Assembly (NCBI RefSeq): GCF_014194695.1
Contig: NZ_JACIAH010000006.1
Location: 62,001-126,000, forward strand
DNA length: 64,000 nucleotides
Source: Rhizobium sp. BK399
Lineage (GTDB): Bacteria > Pseudomonadota > Alphaproteobacteria > Rhizobiales > Rhizobiaceae
Direction of reading: 5' to 3'
The translations under genes and the position numbers were made by a program. Under the pieces are notes generated by a model. That model did no database searches. It worked only from the letters and a program-made list of their open reading frames with translations, and was not told where the DNA came from. Positions 47,279-56,386 of this stretch are shown here, in pieces; positions within the stretch are counted from its first letter, which is position 1, and every line of letters begins with the position of its first letter.

Positions 47279-47384
47279 ATAGCAGCGCCGCCCCTTGCCG
47301 CAAAGCGGAAAAGCAGGGGTTCGTTTACGATAACTCGCTGTTTCTCAGGCGGAAACTTGGCGCTTGATTCCATGATCAGACTAT

Positions 47385-47408
47385 GTATTTCTATTATAGT
47401 AGAAATAC
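47385..47408. promoter_or_regulatory. Perfect inverted-repeat operator upstream of the XRE-cupin gene
   Basis: GTATTTCTA (47385-47393) and TAGAAATAC (47400-47408) form a perfect 9-base inverted repeat with a 6-base spacer TTATAG. It ends 11 bases before the start codon of the XRE-cupin gene. This placement is typical of autorepression, and it may also affect lepA, which lies divergently. Confidence 0.65.
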
Positions 47409-47419
47409 TGGATCGAATA

Positions 47420-47986
47420 ATGGAACAGGAACTGGAAAAGGCGATCGCCATTCGCATCCGCAAGCTGCGGGTGCAGAAGAATATGACGCTCGACGACCTC
47501 GCCAACGCCTCGGGTGTCAGCCGTGCGATGATCTCGCGGATCGAACGTGGTGAAGCTAGCCCGACAGCCTCGCTGCTCGCGAGAGTTTGCGCAGCGCTCG
47601 GTTTGTCGCTTTCGGCGTTCTTTGCCGAGGAGGGTGAGGCCTCGCCGCTGTCGCGCCGGCAGGAGCAGCAGGTCTGGAGGGATCCGGAGACGGGCTACCT
47701 CAGGCGCTCCGTCTCGCCGCCCGGCGCCGCGTCCGATGTCGACATCGTGGACGTCGAGTTTCCGCCAGGCGGTCGCGTCAGTTTTCCTCCGCACGCCGCA
47801 AGCAGCGGTATGGCCCAGCACATTTGGTTGTTCGATGGCGAGATGGAAATGACGACGGGTGACACGGTCTACCGGCTGCTGCCGGGCGACTGTCTTTTCA
47901 TGCCGGTCGGTGAAGGCCATGTTTTCCATAACCCCGGCAACATTCCTGCCCGCTATTGCGTCGTGCTCGACCGGCGCGGGCGCTAA
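47420..47986 (+). CDS. XRE-family regulator with C-terminal cupin domain
   Basis: The 188-residue protein has an XRE helix-turn-helix (about 10-65; TLDDLANASGVSRAMISRIERGEASPT) and a C-terminal cupin sensor (about 105-185, HIWLFDGEMEMTTGDTVYRLLPGDCLFMP). Such regulators (PuuR/HipB-like) sense small molecules. A perfect inverted repeat sits just upstream of the start. The GNAT gene that follows by 21 bases is the probable target, in one operon. Confidence 0.85.
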   Translation: MEQELEKAIAIRIRKLRVQKNMTLDDLANASGVSRAMISRIERGEASPTASLLARVCAALGLSLSAFFAEEGEASPLSRRQEQQVWRDPETGYLRRSVSPPGAASDVDIVDVEFPPGGRVSFPPHAASSGMAQHIWLFDGEMEMTTGDTVYRLLPGDCLFMPVGEGHVFHNPGNIPARYCVVLDRRGR

Positions 47987-48007
47987 TTCATTTCAGGAGA
48001 AAAAGTG

Positions 48008-48529
48008 ATGACAGCAATGATCCGCCTTCTTGACGCGGCACAGGCCCGCATGGCGATACCAGACCTTTGCGAGGTGCTGACCGACTGCGTCAACGGCGGC
48101 GCCTCCGTCGGCTTCATGCAGCCCTACACCCATGCCGATGCGGAGCCCTATTGGCAGGGCGTTGCAGATGCCGTTGCTTCAGGCGCGACGCTGCTCTTCG
48201 TCGCCGAGATTGAAGGCCGGAGCGTCGGCACGGTGCAGGTCGGTGCGGCGCAGATGCCGAACCAGCCGCATCGCGGCGATCTGAAGAAACTGCTGGTGCA
48301 TCGCTCCGCGCGCGGCAAGGGGTTGGCGCGCGTGCTGATGGTTGCGGCTGAACGCGAAGCGGCCGCGCGCGGCAAGACGCTTCTGGTGCTTGACACCGCA
48401 ACCGGAAGCGACGCCGAGGCGATCTATCCACGGCTTGGCTGGGAGCGGGTGGGGGTCATCCCGGACTATGCGCTGTGGCCGGAAGGTGGCCTCTGCGCCA
48501 CGACGTTTTTCTACAAGCGTGTTGCCTGA
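48008..48529 (+). CDS. GNAT-family acetyltransferase
   Basis: The 173-residue protein has the GNAT acetyl-CoA loop (KKLLVHRSARGKGLARVLM, R-x-x-G-x-G/A pattern) and a closing ALWPEGGLCATTFFYK segment. The substrate is unknown. AGGAG lies 8 bases before the ATG at 48008; a GTG 3 bases earlier is possible. It follows the XRE-cupin regulator, so expression is probably tied to that sensor. Confidence 0.8.
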   Translation: MTAMIRLLDAAQARMAIPDLCEVLTDCVNGGASVGFMQPYTHADAEPYWQGVADAVASGATLLFVAEIEGRSVGTVQVGAAQMPNQPHRGDLKKLLVHRSARGKGLARVLMVAAEREAAARGKTLLVLDTATGSDAEAIYPRLGWERVGVIPDYALWPEGGLCATTFFYKRVA

Positions 48530-48535
48530 ACTGGC

Positions 48536-49003
48536 TTAGGCGGGCTTCCGCTTCGGATCGTCGAGCGCCGGGTTGTAGAACAGCGATAGCGTCAGGCTAC
48601 GGGCGATCCGCTCCGCGGTTGCCATGAACCAGGCTTTGGCCTCGGGGTTCGGGGCGATATCGCTAAGCGTCTCGGAAAACAGCGCCAGCCATTGGGGGAA
48701 AAGATCGGCAGACAGGTTCGCGACACCGGTATGCGCCTGCACTGGCTTGCCGCCATAGGCGCCGCTGCGCAAAGCGACCGACGACCAGAAACTCTTCATT
48801 TTCTGCATATGCTCCGGCCAGCGACCGGAGAGCCTGGCATCGAATACTGGCCCAAGCGTCGGATGCTGGAGCACCCGGCCGTAGAACGTCTCGACCAAGT
48901 GATCGATGAACGCATCATCGATCCCCATCGCCTTCATTTCGGCTTCTGCGCGCTCGCGGATGGCGGCCACATGCGCAGCACGGCCCTGTATTTCGGTATC
49001 CAT
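48536..49003 (-). CDS. Group III truncated hemoglobin
   Basis: The 155-residue protein has the trHb-III pattern FYGRVLQHPTLGPVFDARLSGRWPEHMQKMKSFW, with Tyr41, Trp73 and the candidate proximal His91 (VQAHTG). Such proteins bind oxygen, nitric oxide or similar ligands via heme; a role in nitrosative stress is known for some homologues. The start at 49003 has GGAG 6 bases upstream; an upstream open stretch would add 43 residues of no recognisable fold. It is convergent with the GNAT gene. Confidence 0.82.
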   Translation of the reverse strand: MDTEIQGRAAHVAAIRERAEAEMKAMGIDDAFIDHLVETFYGRVLQHPTLGPVFDARLSGRWPEHMQKMKSFWSSVALRSGAYGGKPVQAHTGVANLSADLFPQWLALFSETLSDIAPNPEAKAWFMATAERIARSLTLSLFYNPALDDPKRKPA

Positions 49004-49097
49004 CATGAACTCCGGCACGTCGCAACCCGCGACTCCGGACATATAGACGGTCGACGCCCCAAGATGAAGGCACTGCGACGCAATGCAGCATTGCGCG

Positions 49098-49949
49098 TCA
49101 ATAGACGTTTCTGTTTTCGCTTCTGGGATCATCGACGATCTTCTCGCGATAGATGTCGCCCGCTCGCGCCTTCAGCCGCCAAGGCCGGGCCTTCCGCAGC
49201 GGGATGTCGTAGACAGGGTCGTCGCGATCGAGAACCGCCGTCACCAGGCACGGTTCGGGCGTTGCGGGACACTGCGCCACCCATTTTCCGTCCGGGCCGA
49301 TGATGCCGGCCGGCCCTTTGGGTGCCTTCTGGACCGGCGTCGCAGCGCCGATCCAGATGCAGTTCAGCCCCGCATGAGCGCGAAGCGCGATCTGGAAGTA
49401 CTCGGCAAGGCCATACGAGGAAAAAAGCACGGCATCGACGCCGAGCGTCTCATATTCTTGAAACACCTCCTGAAATTGAGATTCGATGCAGATAGCGCAG
49501 CCAAATCGATATTCGCCTACGGCGAAAGTGATGGGTGCGGTGCCTGGAGAATACCAACCGCCGAGTTCGCTGTTCGACAGCTACCTCTTGTCGTAGCGGG
49601 TGAGAAGCGCTCCTTCTTCGGAGAAGACGTAGAGGCTGTTGTGCGGCGGGCGGCCTTCCGCCAGCCGATGCGCTCCGCCGACGACCGCACAGATGCGAAG
49701 GTTGCCGCAGAGATCGGCGATCGCCCTCAGCTCCGCCTCCTGCCTGCTCCAATCGAAGCTCCTCCAGTCGTCGGGATGCATGATCTGGAACTTCGAGTAG
49801 CCCGAAAGTGAGCCCTCACAGAAGTTGATGACACGCACGCCGCCGGCGGCCGCGGCTGCTATCATGCTCCGGATTGCGCTGCCGTTCGCCGCAATGTCGG
49901 GAGAAACCAGGGTCTGTGCTGCGGCAATCTTCAACGGTCCGCCTCTCAT
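49098..49949 (-). pseudogene. Carbon-nitrogen hydrolase (nitrilase family) interrupted by an amber codon
   Basis: The frame from 49949 encodes a nitrilase-family amidohydrolase with Glu (INFCEG), Lys (TRYDK) and Cys (GCAICIE) of the catalytic triad. It is split by one in-frame TAG at 49581-49583, right after RYDKR; the family expects an aromatic (RYDKR-Y-LSN). The frame stays open on both sides (before it 122 codons, after it 160), so a single base change is enough. The gene is likely inactive unless the codon is suppressed or is a sequence error. It lies 46 bases after the LssY-type gene, same strand. Confidence 0.75.
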
Positions 49950-49995
49950 GATTCGGCCCGCATCTTCCGCTGATTTGACGCAGCGTGGAAGCCGG

Positions 49996-50706
49996 CTATG
50001 GCGTGACGCCACGCAGCACGCCGATCAGTGCCTTTCCATCGGTGAAATAGGGATCGCCGCCGCCGTTGCGACCGGCCTTGGTGGCACCGATCCCGGCAAT
50101 CTCGTAGGTCGACGACACTTGCCCGGCCGTCTGAAGATCTCCAATAACAAGATTCCGCTCGGCATCGACATCAGGAGCGATGTGATGGGTGATCTGGCCG
50201 GTGTCATGGCTGAAACCAACACCGCGATCAAAGCTCGCCGAGCCGAGCCACACCGGGCGCCCATCTTCACCGCTCTTCTTGGTTTCCCAGAAACGGACGT
50301 GATGGCGTTCGTCGGCGCTCTTGCCGACGGCCTTTTCAAACGCCAGATCCTGTTGGCGTCCCTCGAACAGCAACGGGCTCACGGGAGCGTCGAGGTCGGG
50401 CCGATCGAGCACGACACTCAATCCAATTTCTGCCGATGTTCGTAGCGTGATCTTGTCAGCCGGATCCCATCCAGCCGACGCGAATGCCCGGAGCACGTCC
50501 TCCTTTGCGCCGACAAGCCCGACATTGATGGGATCGCCGGGAATGTCCTGTTTGGTGGTGGTCACCATTGGGCCAAATTCCGCGACGCGGCTGGCGTCGC
50601 GATGAATCCATATTTCAGGCATGAAGAAATAGGCGACGACCAGATACGCAACCAACAGGATCGCCACACCGCCGCCCACTATCCGCGTTTTCGTCAACTG
50701 TCTCAT
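49996..50706 (-). CDS. LssY C-terminal domain protein
   Basis: The 236-residue protein has one N-terminal transmembrane helix (about 11-28) and a periplasmic LssY_C-type domain (GDPINVGLVGAKEDVLRAFASAGW, RQQDLAFEKAVGKSADERHHVRFW). The function of this domain is not known; it occurs fused to PAP2-like phosphatases or alone. The start at 50706 has a GGGGGAC ribosome-binding region; an earlier start would add 20 residues. It precedes the broken nitrilase gene. Confidence 0.72.
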   Translation of the reverse strand: MRQLTKTRIVGGGVAILLVAYLVVAYFFMPEIWIHRDASRVAEFGPMVTTTKQDIPGDPINVGLVGAKEDVLRAFASAGWDPADKITLRTSAEIGLSVVLDRPDLDAPVSPLLFEGRQQDLAFEKAVGKSADERHHVRFWETKKSGEDGRPVWLGSASFDRGVGFSHDTGQITHHIAPDVDAERNLVIGDLQTAGQVSSTYEIAGIGATKAGRNGGGDPYFTDGKALIGVLRGVTP

Positions 50707-50858
50707 CGAAGTCCCCCCGGCCTCGGCGTTATCATACGACCCTCTGACGATGACGCCAACGTGCACTCTTCCGTCGCGTTGTATCTGTAGCGGCGTCGAA
50801 CCCTTGCCATCCGCTCTCGTTGCGCTTAGCTCTCGGACACCACGAATCCGGATATCGA

Positions 50859-51983
50859 ATGCCGCACAAGGTCTCCCTGTCCCGTCTGAAGTTGACCGAC
50901 TTTCGCAATTACGCGTCTGTCTCGCTGTCGTTCGACGGTCGGCATGTGGTGCTGACTGGAGACAACGGCGCCGGCAAGACCAACCTGATGGAAGCCGTCT
51001 CGCTTCTGTCGCCGGGTCGCGGCCTGCGCCGCGCCACTTATGGCGACATCACCCGTGTTGGCGCGACCGCCGGCTTCTCGATCTTCGCGGAGCTCGCTGG
51101 CATGGACGGTGAGGTGGAGATCGGCACCGGCGTCGATACCACCGACGACAGCGCCTCCCGCCGGCTGCGGATTAACGGCACGCCGGCAAAATCAGCCGAC
51201 GAACTGACCGATCACCTCCGCCTTCTATGGCTGACGCCCTCGATGGACGGGCTGTTCACTGGTGGCTCGTCCGAGCGCCGTCGTTTCCTTGATCGGCTCG
51301 TCCTGTCGCTCGATCCGGCCCACGGCCGCCGTGCCAGCGATTTCGAGCGCGCCATGCGCAGCCGCAACAAGCTGCTCGACGAACGCCGCTTCGATCCTGC
51401 CTGGCTTTCCGGCCTCGAGCAGCAGATGGCGAGCCTCGGCATTGCGATGGCGATGGCACGGCAGGAGATGTTGGGCCTTCTTGCACGCCTCATCGACGAA
51501 ACGCACGAAACCTCGCCCTTTCCCGCCGCGACGCTGGAGCTTGCCGGCTTCATGGATGGCCAGTTCTCGCGCCCCGCCGTCGATCTTGAGGATGAGTATG
51601 CCGCCATGCTCGCGGAGAGCCGCTACCGCGACGCCGCGGCTGGTCGCACGCTCGACGGCCCCCATCGCGTCGATCTGCTTGTCCGCCACCAGCAGAAGCA
51701 GATGGAAGCATCGCGGTGTTCCACCGGCGAGCAGAAGGCCCTGCTGGTCGGGCTGATCCTCGCCCATGCCCGGCTGGTCGCCAATCTCACCGGCCACGCG
51801 CCGGTCCTGCTGCTTGATGAAATCGCCGCACATCTCGATGAAGGCCGGCGGGCCGCCCTCTTCGACCTCATTGACGCCCTCGGCGGTCAGGCTTTCATGA
51901 CGGGAACCGACCGTGCCATGTTCTCGGCCCTTGGCGAGCGCGCGCAATTTTTCACCGTTGCTGACGGAAAGGTTTTCGAATGA
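50859..51983 (+). CDS. recF: DNA recombination/repair protein RecF
   Basis: The 374-residue SMC-like ATPase has Walker A GDNGAGKT (34-41), signature STGEQKALL and Walker B VLLLDEIAAHLD. It loads RecA at gaps in damaged forks. The start at 50859 (MPHKVSLSRLKLTDFRNYA) matches family N termini. The stop overlaps the next ATG (ATGA). Confidence 0.95.
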   Translation: MPHKVSLSRLKLTDFRNYASVSLSFDGRHVVLTGDNGAGKTNLMEAVSLLSPGRGLRRATYGDITRVGATAGFSIFAELAGMDGEVEIGTGVDTTDDSASRRLRINGTPAKSADELTDHLRLLWLTPSMDGLFTGGSSERRRFLDRLVLSLDPAHGRRASDFERAMRSRNKLLDERRFDPAWLSGLEQQMASLGIAMAMARQEMLGLLARLIDETHETSPFPAATLELAGFMDGQFSRPAVDLEDEYAAMLAESRYRDAAAGRTLDGPHRVDLLVRHQQKQMEASRCSTGEQKALLVGLILAHARLVANLTGHAPVLLLDEIAAHLDEGRRAALFDLIDALGGQAFMTGTDRAMFSALGERAQFFTVADGKVFE

Positions 51984-52804
51984 CCTGTGCCGCTTCCCCC
52001 TCAACCGAAGGCCGTGCTAGCATCGCGCCCATGGAGCCCCTAAGCCCGGAAGAAATCGCGCGATATCAGCGTCATATCCTGCTTCCCGAGATCGGCGGTG
52101 CAGGCCAGCAGAAACTGAAGGCCGCCCGCGTGCTCGTTATCGGTGCGGGCGGGCTCGGGGCGCCGGTCCTGCAATATCTCGCAGCCGCCGGCGTCGGCAC
52201 GCTCGGCATTGCCGATGACGATCGGGTTTCGCTTTCCAACCTGCAGCGGCAGGTGATCCATGATTCGGGAACGGTGGGCGAGCTGAAGACAGACAGCGCC
52301 GCCTTCGCGATTGCCCGCTTGAACCCGCACGTCAACGTGATCCGTTTTGAGGAACGCTTTTCGCCGGATTCTGCGCGCCGCCATCTATCCGGCTTTGATC
52401 TCCTGATCGATGGCTCCGATAATTTCGATACGCGCTATACGGCAGCTGACGCTGCCGAGGCGGCGCAAATCCCGTTGGTGACCGGCGCTGTTGGTCGCTT
52501 CGATGGCTCCGTCACGGTTCTGAAGCCTTATGCGGTGGCCGAAGACGGGACGCCGAATCCGACCTATCGCGATCTCTTCCCCGAGAAGCCGCCCGCGGGA
52601 CTGATCCCGGCCTGCGCCGAGACCGGAATTATCGGCGCGTTGACCGGAGTGATCGGCACGTTGATGGCGATGGAAGCGATCAAGCTCGTAACCGGCACCG
52701 GTGAGCCGTTGATCGGCCGGCTATTGCTCTACGATGCGCTTGCCGCCCGCTTCGACACGATCCGCTACAAGCGCCGCCGCTCAAGGCAGAGCCAGGCATC
52801 ATGA
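51980..52804 (+). CDS. moeB: MoeB/ThiF-family adenylyltransferase
   Basis: The 274-residue E1-like protein has the ATP motif VIGAGGLGAPVLQYLAAAG, the SNLQRQ and DGSDNFDTRY segments and the catalytic-region Cys212 (PACAETG). It adenylates the C-terminal glycine of a MoaD/ThiS-like sulfur carrier. The two CxxC zinc ligands of E. coli MoeB are absent (PTYRDLFPE instead of CYRCLFP). The ATG overlaps the recF stop; Met18 at 52031 is the alternative and gives a more standard N terminus. Confidence 0.85.
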   Translation: MTCAASPSTEGRASIAPMEPLSPEEIARYQRHILLPEIGGAGQQKLKAARVLVIGAGGLGAPVLQYLAAAGVGTLGIADDDRVSLSNLQRQVIHDSGTVGELKTDSAAFAIARLNPHVNVIRFEERFSPDSARRHLSGFDLLIDGSDNFDTRYTAADAAEAAQIPLVTGAVGRFDGSVTVLKPYAVAEDGTPNPTYRDLFPEKPPAGLIPACAETGIIGALTGVIGTLMAMEAIKLVTGTGEPLIGRLLLYDALAARFDTIRYKRRRSRQSQAS

Positions 52805-53274
52805 ACATCGTCCGCATCGATGAGGATTTTCAGCGTTGGGACGAGCTGCTGGCGCTGATCCTGTCGTCGTTCGCCTATATGAACGATCGCATCGATCCAC
52901 CGTCCTCCGCCTCGAACCTCACGCGGGCGACGCTTGCCGACAAGGCCCGCGTTGAAATCGCCTATGTGGCGATGGAAGGCGAAACCTTGTCTGGCTGCGT
53001 CTTCTTGCGACCGGAAGAGGGCTGTCTTTACATCGGCAAACTGGCGATTGCTCCGGTTTCGCAAGGTCGAGGCATTGGCCGTAGGCTTTTGGCGGTCGCG
53101 GAGCAGACGGCACGAGACCGGGCACTGCCGTCACTCCGGCTCGAAACACGAATCGAACTCGTCGAGAATCATGACGTTTTCGCGCGCTGGGGATTCGAGA
53201 AGACCGCTGAAAATGCCCATCCAGGCTTCACAAGAACAACGTCGATCGAGATGCGCAAGGCGATCTCGGCTTAG
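52801..53274 (+). CDS. GNAT-family acetyltransferase
   Basis: The 157-residue protein has the GNAT acetyl-CoA loop (IGKLAIAPVSQGRGIGRRLL). The ATG overlaps the moeB stop (ATGA), so recF, moeB and this gene are one coupled operon. It converges with the hydroxyacid dehydrogenase, overlapping by 4 bases. The substrate is unknown. Confidence 0.82.
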   Translation: MNIVRIDEDFQRWDELLALILSSFAYMNDRIDPPSSASNLTRATLADKARVEIAYVAMEGETLSGCVFLRPEEGCLYIGKLAIAPVSQGRGIGRRLLAVAEQTARDRALPSLRLETRIELVENHDVFARWGFEKTAENAHPGFTRTTSIEMRKAISA

Positions 53275-54272
53275 CGGCCCGGCAGCACCCGGTTTGGCGG
53301 GCGGTGACCATCGATGAAGGTCCGTATATTGATGATGACCTTATCGCCCATGTCGATGCGGCCTTCGATCGTTGCCGAACTCATGTGCGGCAGAAGCACG
53401 ACCTTGCCTTCGTTGGCCAGCTTGACGAGCTTCGGATTGACCGCAGGTTCGTTCTCGAAGACGTCGAGACCCGCACCGGCAAGCTTTCCTTCCCGCAAAC
53501 TCTTGATCAGCGCCGCCTCGTCGATCACGTCGCCGCGGGCGGTGTTGACCAGGTAGGCGGTCGGTTGCAGCAAAGCCAGGCGGCGGGCCGACAGCAGGTG
53601 AAATGTTGCCGGAGTCGAGGGGCAGTTGATCGAAACGATGTCGACGCGGGCAAGCATCTGGTCGAGGCTCTCCCAGTACGTCGCTTCCAGCTCGTCTTCG
53701 GTCGCGGGGTTCACGCGCTTGCGGTTGTGATAGTGAATCGAAAGGCCGAAAGCCTTGGCGCGGCGGGCAACGGCGGTGCCAATTCGCCCCATCCCGACGA
53801 TTCCGATGCGCTTGCCGTGAATACGTCGCCCAAGCATCCAGGTCGGCGACCATCCAGCCCATTCGCCCGGCTGATCGGTCAGCACGCGTGCACCTTCGCC
53901 AAGCCGGCGCGGCACCGCGAGAATGAGCGCCATCGTCATGTCTGCCGTGTCTTCAGTCAACACGTTCGGCGTGTTGGTCACGGTGATGCCCTTGCGGGCC
54001 GCCGCCTCGACGTCGATGTGGTCCGTGCCGTTCGAGAAGCTGGCGATCAACTTCAACTGCGGTCCGGCTTCCTCGATCACCGTAGCGTCGATTCGGTCAG
54101 TCACGGTTGGAACCAGCACGTCGGCGCTCTGGACTGCGGCGATCAGCTCGGCTTTGGAGCGCGGCGCATCGTCGATATTGAGTTCCGCGTCGAAGAGTTC
54201 GCGCATGCGCGTTTCGACCGCATCGGGCAGCTTCCGCGTGATGTAGACCTTCGGTTTTTTCTTCGTCGTCAT
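53271..54272 (-). CDS. D-2-hydroxyacid dehydrogenase (glyoxylate/hydroxypyruvate reductase type)
   Basis: The 333-residue protein has the Rossmann motif GMGRIG (160-165), followed by HNRKR at the end of beta-2, which favours NADP(H). The catalytic set is Arg246 (NTARGD), Glu275 (FENEP) and His296 (LLPHMSSAT). It likely reduces glyoxylate or hydroxypyruvate. It is divergent from the SH3 protein and convergent with the GNAT gene. Confidence 0.87.
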   Translation of the reverse strand: MTTKKKPKVYITRKLPDAVETRMRELFDAELNIDDAPRSKAELIAAVQSADVLVPTVTDRIDATVIEEAGPQLKLIASFSNGTDHIDVEAAARKGITVTNTPNVLTEDTADMTMALILAVPRRLGEGARVLTDQPGEWAGWSPTWMLGRRIHGKRIGIVGMGRIGTAVARRAKAFGLSIHYHNRKRVNPATEDELEATYWESLDQMLARVDIVSINCPSTPATFHLLSARRLALLQPTAYLVNTARGDVIDEAALIKSLREGKLAGAGLDVFENEPAVNPKLVKLANEGKVVLLPHMSSATIEGRIDMGDKVIINIRTFIDGHRPPNRVLPGR

Positions 54273-54453
54273 GTGCGCCGGCGCTAACTTGTAAAGAGGT
54301 CCTTAACCAAGACGCGGGATAATTTTCCCGTTCCGGGCAATTTCTACCAGACCCGCACGCGAAGACAAACAAAACTCGCTGAGCGTGCGCAGGAATGTCG
54401 AATTCCCGGAATCAGGCAGCAGTCCTGCCCTCCTCTGAGCAAACGGAAATCCC

Positions 54454-54993
54454 ATGCATAGCAAAGTCCTGAAATCTTGCCTCGCCCTTGCGATCGGTTT
54501 CGTGCTTTCGGCGGGAACGGCTGAAATGGCCTCCGCACAGGCGGCAAAGGGACCGAGCGGCCTGCCGCTGCCGCGCTTCGTCACGCTCAAGTCCAAGCGC
54601 GTCAACCTGCGCATCGGCCCCGGCACGGATTATGCAGCTTCCTGGATGTACCTGAAGGCCGGCCTGCCGGTCGAGATCATTCAGGAATACGACAACTGGC
54701 GCCAGATCCGCGATGCCGACGGCACCGAAGGCTGGGTCAACCAATCGTTGCTGTCGGGTTCACGGGCGGCGATTGCCGCTCCATGGATGAAGGGCAAGGG
54801 CAAGTCTGTCTATGTCAACATGCGCCGCGACGCCCTGTCGTCGGCAACCGTCGTCGCCAAGCTCGAACCCGGCGTCATGATGAACATCGGCGAATGCAAT
54901 GGCGACTGGTGCTTTGCCAAGATCGACGGCGCCGAAGGCTGGGTGGCGCAGTCGGAGATCTGGGGCGCTTATCCCGGCGAAGCCTTTAAATAA
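54454..54993 (+). CDS. Secreted SH3-domain protein
   Basis: The 179-residue protein has a signal peptide (residues 1-29, ASAQA) and two bacterial SH3 domains (about 43-105, VNLRIGPGTDYAASWMYL; about 112-170, VNMRRDALSSATVVAKLE). Such proteins often bind the cell wall in the periplasm. It ends 8 bases inside the convergent PfkB-type kinase gene. Confidence 0.85.
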   Translation: MHSKVLKSCLALAIGFVLSAGTAEMASAQAAKGPSGLPLPRFVTLKSKRVNLRIGPGTDYAASWMYLKAGLPVEIIQEYDNWRQIRDADGTEGWVNQSLLSGSRAAIAAPWMKGKGKSVYVNMRRDALSSATVVAKLEPGVMMNIGECNGDWCFAKIDGAEGWVAQSEIWGAYPGEAFK

Positions 54994-55978
54994 GGCTCGC
55001 CTGCTTGCCCGCTTCGGCCAGCGACTTCATCGGCCGCGGACCGATCTGCTGGATCACGATGCCGGCGGCGAGGCAGCCGAGCTTGCCGCAATCTTCCAGC
55101 GTCCGGCCCTGCGTGTAGCCGTAGAGGAAGCCCGATGCGAAGAGATCGCCAGCGCCCGTCGTATCGACCAGTTCCCTGATCTTGATCGCATCGACATAGA
55201 AGCGCTCGCTACCCTTGAGGATGACGGCGCCATCCTCGCTCATCGTCACCGCCGCGATCTTGCAGTCCTTGGCGATGCTGTTCAGTGCTTCCTCAAAGTC
55301 GTCGGTTTCATAGAGCGCGAGGGCTTCCTGGCGATTGGCGAAGACGATGTCGACGGTGCCGGAGCGCATCAGGTCGAGGAATTCGCCACGGTAGCGGTCG
55401 ACGCAGAAGCTGTCGGAAAGCGTCATCGACATCTCGCGGCCGTTCTCGTGGGCGATACGGGCGCATTCGCGGATCGCCTCCTTGGCGCGCGGCGGATCCC
55501 AGAGGTAACCCTCGAAGTAGGTCACCTTGGACTGGGCAACCACTTCGGATTCGACGTCCTCAGGCCCAAGTTCGACGCAGGCGCCAAGGTAGGTGTTCAT
55601 CGAACGCTCGCCGTCGTCAGTCACAAAGATCATCGAGCGTGCGGTCGGCGGGAACGTACCCTTCGGCTGCGTCTGGTAGTGAACGCCCTGCGCGCGAATG
55701 TCGTGGGCGAAGATCTCGCCAAGTTGGTCTTCTGCGACCTTGCCGAAATAGGCGGCCTTGCCGCCAAAGCTTGCGACTCCCGCCGCCGTGTTGCCGGCGC
55801 TGCCGCCGGAGGCTTCCACCGCTGGTCCCATGCGCGCATAGAGAAGCTCGGCGCGCTCGGCATCGATCAGGTTCATCGCTGCCTTGGTGATCTTGTTGTC
55901 AATGAGGAACTGGTCGTCGCAACGCGCGATGATATCGACGATGGCATTGCCGACAGTCAGAACATCGAATTTGGTCAT
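54986..55978 (-). CDS. PfkB-family carbohydrate kinase, probable adenosine kinase
   Basis: The 330-residue ribokinase-family enzyme has GGSAGNTAAGVASFGG (58-73) and the C-terminal motif DTTGAGDLF (272-280) with catalytic Asp278. It matches the adenosine-kinase-like branch in rhizobia. It phosphorylates a nucleoside or sugar hydroxyl; adenosine is likely but not shown by the sequence. Confidence 0.85.
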   Translation of the reverse strand: MTKFDVLTVGNAIVDIIARCDDQFLIDNKITKAAMNLIDAERAELLYARMGPAVEASGGSAGNTAAGVASFGGKAAYFGKVAEDQLGEIFAHDIRAQGVHYQTQPKGTFPPTARSMIFVTDDGERSMNTYLGACVELGPEDVESEVVAQSKVTYFEGYLWDPPRAKEAIRECARIAHENGREMSMTLSDSFCVDRYRGEFLDLMRSGTVDIVFANRQEALALYETDDFEEALNSIAKDCKIAAVTMSEDGAVILKGSERFYVDAIKIRELVDTTGAGDLFASGFLYGYTQGRTLEDCGKLGCLAAGIVIQQIGPRPMKSLAEAGKQASLI

Positions 55979-56146
55979 GAAAGGGTAAGGTCCCGGTGTT
56001 TGGTGATAGCCGGTGATCGGTCTTAGCGAATTTTAGCCGCATGGGAAGCGGAAATGCCGTGAGAACCTATCGATGCCTTCGTAAAAGTTCGCCGTTGGGG
56101 ATCAAACACCACGAGCCGGTCGCCGTGAAGTCCCACAGGTCGCGGT

Positions 56147-56386
56147 TCAAGCAACGGCCGCATAGATCAGGTCGGGTGCGACCGGCCACTCATTCCTCCG
56201 CAGCGCGGATACATCGAGCCGGCCACGCGGGTCGCGGCGGGCGAGGCCCACGAAGCGATAGCGGCTGCCTCGCGTGTCGATGATGCGTGCAGGAATGGGG
56301 CGGCCGTCGATGTGGCCGATAACCGGTCCGTCGGATTGCGAACCATTGAGGAAGAAATATTCGTGAGGGAGGTGTCTGCTCACCAT
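56147..56386 (-). CDS. Small hypothetical protein
   Basis: The 79-residue soluble protein reads as one compact domain (EYFFLNGSQSDGPVIGHIDG, PARIIDTRGSRYRFVGLARRD). I recognise no family. The start at 56386 is preceded by AAAGGCAATAGG; the frame is open for 31 more codons with no better start. The pattern and codon use look coding; the product may be conserved among rhizobia, which a database search could test. Confidence 0.5.
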   Translation of the reverse strand: MVSRHLPHEYFFLNGSQSDGPVIGHIDGRPIPARIIDTRGSRYRFVGLARRDPRGRLDVSALRRNEWPVAPDLIYAAVA

